Positions 55,264 through 63,328 of a stretch of 64,000 nucleotides of DNA are shown here, one piece after another (position 1 is the first letter of the stretch; each line of letters opens with the position of its first letter). This DNA is from Geodermatophilus ruber (lineage in GTDB: Bacteria; Actinomycetota; Actinomycetes; Mycobacteriales; Geodermatophilaceae), in NCBI RefSeq assembly GCF_900114385.1, contig NZ_FOSW01000017.1, positions 1-64,000 of the forward strand. The letters are read 5' to 3'. The notes beneath the pieces are model-generated. The model ran no database searches. It saw only the letters and a list, made by a program, of their open reading frames with translations, and was not told the DNA's origin. A program made the position numbers and the translations under genes.

Positions 55264-55348
55264 ACCGGAAAACCGGCTGCGGCGGCGCCGGGCTGCGGGC
55301 TACGGTCCCCGCATGCCGTTCCGTTGACCCACGTCCCCGGACGCACTG

Positions 55349-56488
55349 ATGCCCGCGGCCCGGCGGTTCACCCGGCTGGCCGTGGGGTGGGCCGCGCTCT
55401 CGGAGCTGGTGCCCTACTACCCGCTCTACGCGCTGCTGTTCCTCGACACCGGCCTCGACGCGGCCGAGGTGTCCGCGCTGTTCGCCGTCTGGTCGATCGC
55501 CGGCCTGCTCACCGAGGTGCCCGCAGGTGTGCTGGCCGACCGCTGGTCCCGCCGCGGCGCGGTGGTGCTCGCCGGCGTGCTGCAGGCGGCCGGTTTCGCG
55601 CTGTGGACGGCGGCGCCCGGGACGGTGGCCTTCGCGGTCGGCTTCGCCGTCTGGGGCGTGGCCGGGGCACTGGCCTCCGGCGCCGTGGAGGCGCTGGTCT
55701 ACGACGGCCTGGCCGCCCTCGGCGCGCGGGACTCCTACGCCCGGGTCAACGGCTGGATGACCTCGGCCGAGCTGCTCGTGCAGGTGCCCACGGCGGCCGC
55801 GGCCACCGTGCTGTTCGCCGTGGGCGGGTACCCGCTCGTCGGGTGGGTCAGCGTCGGGGTGTGCCTGGCCGCCGCCGCGCTCGCGCTGCGCTTCCCCGAG
55901 GCCCGGCACGTCGCCGAGGACGACCCCGCGGGCGCCCTGCGGCAGGGGCTGGCCCAGGCGCTGCGCCGTCCGGGCCTGCGGCTCGTGGTGCTCGCCGTCG
56001 CGCTGCTCGGCGGCCTCGACGCGGTGGAGGAGTACATCCCGGTGATGGCCCGCGACTGGGGCGTGCCGACCGCCGCCGTCCCGGCCGCCGCCCTCGCCGT
56101 CGCGCTGGCCGGGGCGCTGGGCGCCGCGCTGGGGGGCCGGGCCGAGCGGCTGCCCACCCGCTGGCTGCTCGCGCTGCTGGTGGGCGCCGGGCTGAGCCTG
56201 GCGGCTGCAGCCCTGTGGGCCCGGCCGGCCGCGCTCGCCGCGGTCGCCGCCGGGTACGGGCTGTACCTGGCGGTGCTCGTCGTCGCCGAGGCCCGGCTGC
56301 AGCACCGGATCGTCGGTGCACACCGGGCGGCGATCACCTCGGTGGCCGGCCTGGGCCTGGAGCTCGCCTCGCTGCTGGTCTTCGCCGCGTGGGCGGTGGG
56401 CGGGCCGTTCGCGGTCGCGGGGCTGTTCCTCGCCGTCGTCCCGGTGGTCGCCGCGGGGCTGCACACCCGCACCCCGGTGGCCCGGTAG
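55349..56488 (+). CDS. MFS transporter
   Basis: A 379-residue protein with about 11-12 membrane helices and the MFS loop motif LADRWSRRGAVVLAG between helices 2 and 3. Substrate unknown. The preceding ACGCACTG is a poor ribosome site. It converges with larC. Confidence 0.87.
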   Translation: MPAARRFTRLAVGWAALSELVPYYPLYALLFLDTGLDAAEVSALFAVWSIAGLLTEVPAGVLADRWSRRGAVVLAGVLQAAGFALWTAAPGTVAFAVGFAVWGVAGALASGAVEALVYDGLAALGARDSYARVNGWMTSAELLVQVPTAAAATVLFAVGGYPLVGWVSVGVCLAAAALALRFPEARHVAEDDPAGALRQGLAQALRRPGLRLVVLAVALLGGLDAVEEYIPVMARDWGVPTAAVPAAALAVALAGALGAALGGRAERLPTRWLLALLVGAGLSLAAAALWARPAALAAVAAGYGLYLAVLVVAEARLQHRIVGAHRAAITSVAGLGLELASLLVFAAWAVGGPFAVAGLFLAVVPVVAAGLHTRTPVAR

Positions 56489-56517
56489 CCGACCGTCCGC
56501 GCTGAGAGCCCGCCGCC

Positions 56518-57690
56518 TCAGGTCACCGGGTGGGCCGCCTCGGCGGCCGCCGTGGCCGCGCGGAGCACCTCCTTGACCGGCAGGCCACGCTCGCGGGCCA
56601 GCGCGGCGACGTCCTCGAACTCCACGCTCACGTTGACCGGCCGCCCGCCGGCGACGGCGAGCTTCACGCCCACCCGCCCGCCGAGCACCTCCACCGACCC
56701 CGTTGTCCGCTCGAGCGCCACCTTGCCGACCGGCACCACCCGCAGCCCGATCGTGGAGGTCGTCGCGAAGACCGCCGCCTGCACCGCCGCGACCCGCTCG
56801 GGCGGGCACAGCGCGGAGAGGGTGTGCGCGGGCCGGCCCTTCTTCATGAGGATCGGCGTGAGCCAGGCGTCCGAGGCGCCCGCGGCGTGCAGGGTGTCGA
56901 GGACGCCCGGCCACAGCCGCGGGTCGAGGTCGTCGACGTTGGCCTCGAGCACGACCGTCGTCGCCGGGGTGGGGCCCGCCGGCTCGCCCAGCACCAACCG
57001 CACGACGTTGGGCGCCTCGACCGGGTCCCGGGCGCCGGCGCCCACCCCCACGCGCTGCACGCGCATCGGCGGCAGCGTCGTCCACTCGTCCACCCGGGCG
57101 GCCAGCAGCGCGGCCCCGGTGGGGGTGCACGCCTCGGCCGGGACCGGGCCGGCGTGCACGGGCGCGCCGGCGAGCAGCTCGAGCACGGCCGGGGCGGGCA
57201 CCGGCACCACGCCGTGCGCGCTGCGCGCCGAGCCGCTGCCGAGCGCGACCGGCGAGGCGGTCAGCCGGTCCAACCGCAGGTGCTCCAGCGCCGCGACCAC
57301 GCCGACCACGTCGGCGAGCGCGTCCAGCGCGCCGACCTCGTGGAAGTGCACGGTCTCCGGCGCCACGCGGTGCACCCGCCCCTCGGCGAGGGCCAGCCGC
57401 TCGAAGACGGCGAGCGCCCCGTCGCGCACGGCCGGGGCCAGGGCGGCGCCGGCGAGCAGGGCGCGGACGTCGTCCCACGTCCGGTGCTCGGTGGTCACCG
57501 GCGCGTGCACGTGCACGCGGGTGGCGCCCAGCCCGTGCCGGCTCACGAGCTCGGAGGTCAGCTCGATGCGCTCGACCGGGAGCGCGGCCACGGCGGCGGC
57601 CGGCACGTCGAGCGGCACCCCCGCGTCGACCAGCGCGCCGAGCAGCAGGTCACCCGAGGCGCCCGCCGCGAGGTCCAGCCAACCGATCAC
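56518..57690 (-). CDS. larC: nickel pincer cofactor synthesis protein LarC
   Basis: A 390-residue LarC, the CTP-dependent nickel insertase that completes the pincer cofactor of lactate racemase and related enzymes. The start (WLDLAAGASGDLLLGALVDAG), HFHEVGALDALADVVG, the TPTGAALLA stretch and LEANVDDLDPRLW are typical. Length is standard; in some species the gene is split by a frameshift, here it is whole. The GTG is 9 bases after the larB stop. LarE and a racemase (LarA) are not in the window. Confidence 0.93.
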   Translation of the reverse strand: MIGWLDLAAGASGDLLLGALVDAGVPLDVPAAAVAALPVERIELTSELVSRHGLGATRVHVHAPVTTEHRTWDDVRALLAGAALAPAVRDGALAVFERLALAEGRVHRVAPETVHFHEVGALDALADVVGVVAALEHLRLDRLTASPVALGSGSARSAHGVVPVPAPAVLELLAGAPVHAGPVPAEACTPTGAALLAARVDEWTTLPPMRVQRVGVGAGARDPVEAPNVVRLVLGEPAGPTPATTVVLEANVDDLDPRLWPGVLDTLHAAGASDAWLTPILMKKGRPAHTLSALCPPERVAAVQAAVFATTSTIGLRVVPVGKVALERTTGSVEVLGGRVGVKLAVAGGRPVNVSVEFEDVAALARERGLPVKEVLRAATAAAEAAHPVT

Positions 57691-57699
57691 GCCGTCGTC

Positions 57700-58536
57700 C
57701 TACCGGACGACACCGCGGCCAGGCGCCGTCCCCGACCTGGTCCTCCTGGCGATGCGGGCGGCGAAGACACCGGCGGCGTGGCCGTTGTCGATGTTGCTCA
57801 CCACGACGCCGGGGGAGGCGGAGTTGAGCATGGTGATCAGGGCGCTGAACCCGCCGAACGAGCCGGGCTGCCCGGTCGAGGTGGGGACGGCGACGATCGG
57901 CACGTCGGTCAGCGCCGCGACCAGGCCGGCCAGCGAGGCGTCCAGCCCCGCGACCACGACCAGGCAGTCGACGTCCTGCAGCGCCGCGGGGTCGGCCAGC
58001 AGCCCGCGGATCCGGGTGCCGCCCAGGTCGTCGACCCGCACGACCTCGGTGCCGGTGATCCGGGCGACGAAGGCGGCCTCCGCGGCCACCGAGGTGTCGC
58101 CGCCGTTGCCGCTGAGCACGGCAACCCGGCCGACGGCCTCGGGGAGCGGGCCGACCGCCGCGGACATCGCCGCGGCGTCGACGGTGGTGTAGGCGTCGTG
58201 CTCGCTCGCCAGGGCGACCAGGGTCTCGGCGGTGGCGCGCACCACGACCGCAGGCCGGTCGGGGAACTGCCGGCGCGCCTCACGGACCAGCGCCAGCACC
58301 TGCTCGGTGGTGCGGCCGGTGCCCCAGATGACGTCGGGCTCGGAGGGCACATCGCGGAACGGCAGGGCCGGGGCGGGGGCCGTCGTGCGCGCGGGCTCGG
58401 CCGGGCCGGAGGAGGCCGGCGGGGCGGGTGCCAGCGGCGGGTCGGTGGGGCCGCCCAGGCCCAGCGGCGGGTCGACGAGGAGGGGGGCGAAGCCGCCGGG
58501 ATCGCCGGTCGGGTCGTCCAGCGGGGAAGGCTGCAC
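57700..58536 (-). CDS. larB: LarB, nickel pincer nucleotide carboxylase/hydrolase (internal start)
   Basis: From an internal GTG the frame gives 278 residues. TAGTGT (58544-58549) is 7 bases before it, the leaderless arrangement seen for other genes here. The enzyme part (DVIWGTGRTTEQVLALV, VLSGNGGDTSVAAEAAFVARITG, VVVAGLDASLAGLVAAL, VAVPTSTGQPGSFGG) matches LarB, which carboxylates nicotinic acid adenine dinucleotide and cleaves the dinucleotide in pincer cofactor synthesis. The usual N-terminal helices of LarB are replaced by a low-complexity stretch. It is followed by larC after 9 bases. Confidence 0.7.
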   Translation of the reverse strand: MQPSPLDDPTGDPGGFAPLLVDPPLGLGGPTDPPLAPAPPASSGPAEPARTTAPAPALPFRDVPSEPDVIWGTGRTTEQVLALVREARRQFPDRPAVVVRATAETLVALASEHDAYTTVDAAAMSAAVGPLPEAVGRVAVLSGNGGDTSVAAEAAFVARITGTEVVRVDDLGGTRIRGLLADPAALQDVDCLVVVAGLDASLAGLVAALTDVPIVAVPTSTGQPGSFGGFSALITMLNSASPGVVVSNIDNGHAAGVFAARIARRTRSGTAPGRGVVR

Positions 58537-60489
58537 GGCAGGGACACTAACCGCCGCGGGGACCTTCTCCGGGGCTCCGACCAGGGCCGTGTCGTCCCCG
58601 GCAGGCTCGTCCGTCACAGCCGCCGCAGCCGCCCTCGGCGGGCCGAAGAGCGCGTCCAGCGGGCTGGCGCCGGCCCGGGTCTGGGTGACCGCCGAGAGCC
58701 GGACGACGCGGTCGCGGCCCCGCCGCTTGGCGTCGTAGAGCACGCCGTCGGCGGCGGCGAAGAGGGTGCGCCGGTCGTCGCCGCGGGTCGCCGAGGCGAT
58801 CCCGACGCTGATGGTCACCGGCAGGCCGACACCGAGGCCGGCCCAGTCGTGGGCGGCGACCGCGCGGCGGGTGCGCTCCAGGGCGCGCTCGGCCTGCTCG
58901 GCGGTGGTCTCGGGCAGCAGGATGACGAACTCGTCGCCGGCCCAGCGGCAGACCTCGTCGGTGTCCCGGACGCCGGCGACCAGCAGCTCGGCGACCCGGC
59001 GCAGCACGGCGTCGCCCCCGGGGTGCCCGACGGCGTCGTTGATGGTCTTGAACCGGTCGACGTCGACCACCGCGAGCGCCGGCGCCGCGCCGGAGGACAG
59101 CAGCCCGTCCAGCCGCGCCTCGGCGTAGCGGCGGTTGGGCAGGTGGGTGAGCGGGTCCTCGTAGGCCTGCCGGCGCAGCTGCCCGGCGGCCCGCTCGGTC
59201 TCCAGCAGGCTCTTGCGCCGGCCGAACAGCTCCACCCAGCGGGTGCGCCGCTCGTCGACCCGGTCCAGCTCGTCGGCGAGGTAGGCCTGCAGGTAGGGCA
59301 GGGCCCGGCCGGCGTCGTCCAGCTCGGAGTGCAGCGTGCACAGCTCGCGCAGCGCCGCCCGGCGCAACCGGGAGAGGCCGTGCTCGGTGGCGATCGCCAG
59401 CGCGCCGGCCAGCTGCTCGTCGGCGCCCGCACCGTCGCCCTGCCGGCGCAGCGCCCGGCCCAGGGCCAGCAGCGCCGCGGCCAGCAGGTCGCGGTCCCCG
59501 GAGGTCGCGGTGGCCCGGACGGCGGCGCGCAGCGGGCCGGCCGCGGCGGTGTGCTCGCCCAGCCCGACCAGCGCCCAGCCGTGCACCACCTGCGCGGCGA
59601 CGACGGCCTCGGCCGACTCCGGGGGCAGCAACGCCAGCGCCTGCTCGGCCAGCCCCCGCGCCTCGGCGAAGTGCGGTCCGGCCGACTCCGGGACGCCGTC
59701 GTCGAGCAGCCCCTCCCCGAGCTCGGCGCACAGCTCGCCCAGCCGGGTGGCGGTGCGGGCCACGAGGACGTCGGCCTCCCCGTCGGCGGCATCCAGCGCG
59801 CCCGGGGTGGCCGCCGCCTGCACGGCGGTCTCGTGGGCCCGCCGCTGGTAGTCCAGGGCCAGCGGCATGAGCTCCAGGTCGGCGAGCACGCCGGCGAGCG
59901 TGCTCAGGGTGTCGACCAGCAGCAGCGACGCCGGGAGCCCGGGGTCGAGCAGGCTGGCCGCCTCCACCGCCTCGTCCATGGCGGCGTCGACGCGGCGGGA
60001 CAACAGCTCGATGCGGGCGTGCCGGGCCAGCCCGGCGGCTCGCTGCAGGTCGTCGGCGGTCGCGTCGAAGGCGGCCCGGGCCGAGCGGACCAGGGCGATG
60101 GCCAGGGCGGCGCGGGCGGCGCACTCCGCGCGGAGGTCGCCGTCGTCGCCCGGCCCGTCGCCGTCGATCAGCTCGGCCACGCCCGCGTGCAGGTCCAGGG
60201 CCGGCGGGGAACCGGTGCCGTGCGGCGGTTCGACCGGGTCGCCGACGAGGGTGAAGCCGGCCTGGCGCAGCCGGCGGACCAGCAGCTCGGCGTGCAGGGT
60301 GTCGGCCCAGGCCCGGCCGAGGTCGGCGGGCTCCTCGGCGGGTTCCTCGTCGGGGGAGCCGTCGCGGGGGGCGGGGGCCGCGTAGGGGGAGAGCTCGCCC
60401 TCGACGCCGGCGAGCAGCTCCTCGGCGTCGTCGAGCCGCCAGTGCGCGAGGGCGGCGGTCACCCTCTGGTGCAGGGTTCCCGGTGGCAC
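57700..60489 (-). CDS. helical-repeat/GGDEF protein fused in frame to LarB
   Basis: A single open frame of 929 codons. Residues about 1-420 are alpha-helical, repeat-rich (TPR-like, for example AEARGLAEQALALLPPESAE). Residues about 440-605 are a GGDEF domain (AYEDPLTHLPNRRYAEARLDG; active loop RWAGDEF near residue 515; ISVGIAS), so diguanylate cyclase activity is possible. A linker of about 100 residues rich in A, P and G leads into LarB (about 705-929). No stop separates the parts, so any ribosome finishing the GGDEF domain must read LarB. A CACAGT hexamer lies 6 bases before GTG 60489. The alternative, that LarB is mostly made alone, is given in the next entry. Confidence 0.75.
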   Translation of the reverse strand: MPPGTLHQRVTAALAHWRLDDAEELLAGVEGELSPYAAPAPRDGSPDEEPAEEPADLGRAWADTLHAELLVRRLRQAGFTLVGDPVEPPHGTGSPPALDLHAGVAELIDGDGPGDDGDLRAECAARAALAIALVRSARAAFDATADDLQRAAGLARHARIELLSRRVDAAMDEAVEAASLLDPGLPASLLLVDTLSTLAGVLADLELMPLALDYQRRAHETAVQAAATPGALDAADGEADVLVARTATRLGELCAELGEGLLDDGVPESAGPHFAEARGLAEQALALLPPESAEAVVAAQVVHGWALVGLGEHTAAAGPLRAAVRATATSGDRDLLAAALLALGRALRRQGDGAGADEQLAGALAIATEHGLSRLRRAALRELCTLHSELDDAGRALPYLQAYLADELDRVDERRTRWVELFGRRKSLLETERAAGQLRRQAYEDPLTHLPNRRYAEARLDGLLSSGAAPALAVVDVDRFKTINDAVGHPGGDAVLRRVAELLVAGVRDTDEVCRWAGDEFVILLPETTAEQAERALERTRRAVAAHDWAGLGVGLPVTISVGIASATRGDDRRTLFAAADGVLYDAKRRGRDRVVRLSAVTQTRAGASPLDALFGPPRAAAAAVTDEPAGDDTALVGAPEKVPAAVSVPAVQPSPLDDPTGDPGGFAPLLVDPPLGLGGPTDPPLAPAPPASSGPAEPARTTAPAPALPFRDVPSEPDVIWGTGRTTEQVLALVREARRQFPDRPAVVVRATAETLVALASEHDAYTTVDAAAMSAAVGPLPEAVGRVAVLSGNGGDTSVAAEAAFVARITGTEVVRVDDLGGTRIRGLLADPAALQDVDCLVVVAGLDASLAGLVAALTDVPIVAVPTSTGQPGSFGGFSALITMLNSASPGVVVSNIDNGHAAGVFAARIARRTRSGTAPGRGVVR

Positions 60490-60602
60490 GAGCGCACTGT
60501 GCACGGCGGTGGGGTTGGTGTCGAGCACCGGTCGGGGGGCGCGCCGGAGGGTGTGGTGCGCGTCGTCCGTTTCGTCACAGGAGCCCCATCCGGGCTGGGC
60601 GC

Positions 60603-62258
60603 TCACGCCGACCCCCCGGCGGCCGGGCGGGCGCCGGGCGCGCGCACCCGGTTGCGGCCACCGCGCTTGGCGGAGAACAGGTGCAGGTCGGCGGCGTCGA
60701 ACAGCGAGCGCCAGCCCACCGGCTCGTCGGCGGCCGGGCAGGCGGTGGCCACACCGATGCTGACGGTGACCGGTTCGGGCAGCTGCAGGTCGCCCCAGTC
60801 GGCGCCGGCCACGGCGGCGCGCAGCCGTTCCATGGCGGCCAGGGCCTGGTGCTCGGTCGCCGTCGGCAGGACGACGAGGAACTCGTCGCCGGCCCAGCGG
60901 TACACCTCGTCGCCGGTGCGGCTGTGCTCGCGCAGCAGGTGGGCCACCCGGCGCAGCACCTCGTCGCCGTGCGAGTGCGAGGTGTCGTCGTTGACGGCCT
61001 TGAACCGGTCGATGTCGACGACGGCCAGCGACAGCGGCTGCTCGTCCAGCCGCAGGCTGCGCAGCCGGCGCTCGGCGCTGCGCCGGTTGCCCAGCCCGGT
61101 GAGCGGGTCCTCGAGGGCGTGCCGGCGGAGCAGGTCGGTCTGCCGCTCGGCCTCGCGCAGCCGGCTGCGGCGCACGAACATCTCCGCCCACAGCTCGCGG
61201 CCGCGGGCGTGCGCCCGGCCGGTGTCGGCGCGGTAGGCCTCCAGCCAGTGCAGCGCCTCGGCGGGGCGGCCCATCGCGGCGGTGCTCTGCCCCAGCTCGA
61301 GCAGGCACTGGCGGTAGCGCCGCCGGTCGCCCGCGGCGGCGAAGGCCCCCGCGGCGTCGACGAGCAGGTCGGTCGCCTCCGCGCCGTGGCTCCCGCCGGC
61401 CTGCGCCTGCGCGAGCCGGCCCAGGAGCTGGGCCAGCACCAGGTCGGCGTAGCCGCGCAGCCAGGTCCCGCCGTGGGCGTGGACCCGCCGGTGCGCCCGG
61501 CGCATCGGCCCGATCGCCTCGTCCAGCTCGCCGCGGCAGGTCAGCCCCCACGCCTGGACGACATCGAGCAGGTCCTGCTCGGCGGGGTCGGGCTCCCAGT
61601 CCAGCGCGCGGGCGGCAGCGGCGCAGTCGACGGCCACCCCGGCCAGCTCCCGGGAGCGCTCGACGCGGCCGCGCCGGTGCAGGGTCTGGGCCAGCTCGGC
61701 GTGCTGCTGGGCGCACAGCCGCAGCAGCAGCCACTGGTCGGCCACGTCGGGCAGCGCCGCGGCGATGACGTGGCCGCGCAGCGCCTGGGTGACGGCGAGC
61801 TCCTCGAGGTCGAGGGCGGTGAGGGTCAGCGACAGCCACAGGTGGGCCTGGTGCAGCGCCCGGGACGGCCGGCCGGCGGTGGGGCTCTCGGTGAGCAGGC
61901 TGGCGTCGACCGCGAGCAGCATGGCGGCGTCGAAGTGGTCGGCGGTGGCCTCGACGTGGGCGAGGTAGGCCAGGGTCAGTGCGGTCTGCGGGCCCGGGGG
62001 GCAGGCGCCCAGGGCCTCGCGGGCCGCCGCCACCCCCGCCGCGGTGGCGTCCAGGTCGGACCCGACCAGCCCGCGGCGGGCGTCCAGGGCGTGCCGCCAG
62101 GCGATCCAGCGCGGGTCGGTCGAGGCGGCGAGGGCGTCCTCGACCCGCTCGTGCTCGGTGACGAAGGCGGCGGGGTCCTCCCGGTCGTTGACGGCCAGCA
62201 GGCGCCAGAGCGCAGCATCGAGATCACTCTCGGTGAAGCGCACGGTGCCAGGCGTCAC
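60603..62258 (-). CDS. helical-repeat GGDEF protein
   Basis: A 551-residue protein built like the next gene's N-terminal part: about 370 residues of helical repeats, then GGDEF (LEDPLTGLGNRRSAERRL; loop RWAGDEF; VTVSIGVA). With AGDEF in place of GGDEF it can still be a diguanylate cyclase, since Gly at position 1 is often Ala or Ser. No membrane segment or EAL domain is present. The GTG at 62258 is preferred because GGAGGA lies just before it; ATG 62270 overlaps that ribosome site. Confidence 0.85.
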   Translation of the reverse strand: MTPGTVRFTESDLDAALWRLLAVNDREDPAAFVTEHERVEDALAASTDPRWIAWRHALDARRGLVGSDLDATAAGVAAAREALGACPPGPQTALTLAYLAHVEATADHFDAAMLLAVDASLLTESPTAGRPSRALHQAHLWLSLTLTALDLEELAVTQALRGHVIAAALPDVADQWLLLRLCAQQHAELAQTLHRRGRVERSRELAGVAVDCAAAARALDWEPDPAEQDLLDVVQAWGLTCRGELDEAIGPMRRAHRRVHAHGGTWLRGYADLVLAQLLGRLAQAQAGGSHGAEATDLLVDAAGAFAAAGDRRRYRQCLLELGQSTAAMGRPAEALHWLEAYRADTGRAHARGRELWAEMFVRRSRLREAERQTDLLRRHALEDPLTGLGNRRSAERRLRSLRLDEQPLSLAVVDIDRFKAVNDDTSHSHGDEVLRRVAHLLREHSRTGDEVYRWAGDEFLVVLPTATEHQALAAMERLRAAVAGADWGDLQLPEPVTVSIGVATACPAADEPVGWRSLFDAADLHLFSAKRGGRNRVRAPGARPAAGGSA

Positions 62259-62369
62259 GCATTCCTCCATCGACGGGGTGTCGGCCGGTGCGGCCGTTCT
62301 CTGCCGGCAGCGAGGCAGCTTCCCCCGGGGGGAGCTACCGCCCCGACCCCGCCGCACTACCCTCGTCGG

Positions 62370-63305
62370 ATGCGTGCGACGCCTCCGACTCGGTTCGCCT
62401 ATCTGGGCCCCGAGGGTACCTTCGCCGAAGCGGCGTTGAGCAGGGCCGTTGCCTCCTCGGAGGGAGCCCGGTATCCCGCGCCGAGCATCGCCGCCGCGCT
62501 GTCGGCCGTCCGGATCGGGGACGCCGACGCCGCTCTCGTCCCGCTGGAGAACTCCGTCGAGGGCTCGGTGCCGGCCACCATGGACGGCCTGGCCGACGGC
62601 GAGCCGCTGCTGATCACCCGCGAGGTGTTCCTGCCGGTGTCCTTCGTGCTCGCCGTCCGCCCGGGCACCGAGCTCCCCGACGTGGGCAGCCTGGCCAGCC
62701 ACCCGCACGCCCTGGCGCAGACCTCCCGCCGGCTGACCGAGCTGCTGCCCCGCGTCGTCCCGCTGCCGATCGCCTCCACCGCCGAGGCGGCCCGGCTGGT
62801 AGCGGCCGGGAAGTACGACGCCGCGGTCTGCGCCCCGTTGGCGGCCGAGCGCTACGGGCTCACCGCGCTGGTCGACGACGTCGCCGACCACCCCGGCGCG
62901 GTGACCCGGTTCGTGCTGGTCGCCCCGCCCGGCCCGCTGCCCGCGCCCACCGGCAACGACAAGACCTCGCTGGTCGCCGTCGTCGGTGACCGCACCGGCG
63001 CGCTGCTGGAGCTGCTCCGCGAGTTCGCCGTCCGCGGGATCAGCCTGACCCGCATCGAGTCACGCCCGACCCGCGAGCGGCTCGGCGTCTACTCCTTCTC
63101 CCTGGACTGCGAGGGGCACGTCGCCGACGCCCGGGTGGGGGAGGCGCTGGCCGCGCTGCACCGGGTGTCCGACGACGTCCGGTTCCTCGGCTCCTACCCG
63201 CGCGCCGACGGCCGGGAGAACAAGCCGCTCGAGCCGACGTCCACCGACGCCGCCTTCACCGAGGCCAGCGGCTGGCTGGCGGACGTGCGCGCCGGCCGCG
63301 CCTGA
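62370..63305 (+). CDS. pheA: prephenate dehydratase
   Basis: A 311-residue enzyme making phenylpyruvate for phenylalanine. The catalytic domain begins FAYLGPEGTFAEAAL and includes VPLENSVEGSVPATMDGL and the THR-type motif at AVTRFVLVA (Thr-Arg-Phe). The C-terminal ACT domain (GALLELLREFAVRGISLTRIESRP) carries the ESRP motif for phenylalanine feedback. TACCCT at 62358-62363 is 6 bases before the ATG (leaderless). Confidence 0.95.
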   Translation: MRATPPTRFAYLGPEGTFAEAALSRAVASSEGARYPAPSIAAALSAVRIGDADAALVPLENSVEGSVPATMDGLADGEPLLITREVFLPVSFVLAVRPGTELPDVGSLASHPHALAQTSRRLTELLPRVVPLPIASTAEAARLVAAGKYDAAVCAPLAAERYGLTALVDDVADHPGAVTRFVLVAPPGPLPAPTGNDKTSLVAVVGDRTGALLELLREFAVRGISLTRIESRPTRERLGVYSFSLDCEGHVADARVGEALAALHRVSDDVRFLGSYPRADGRENKPLEPTSTDAAFTEASGWLADVRAGRA

Positions 63306-63328
63306 GCCCGCACCTTCCGCCGTCCGCG

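Noticed and set aside
56530..61236. A 1568-codon open frame on the plus strand
   Set aside because: It runs antisense to larC, LarB and the GGDEF genes, is made of Gly/Arg/Ala/Pro-rich sequence without domains, and results from high GC.
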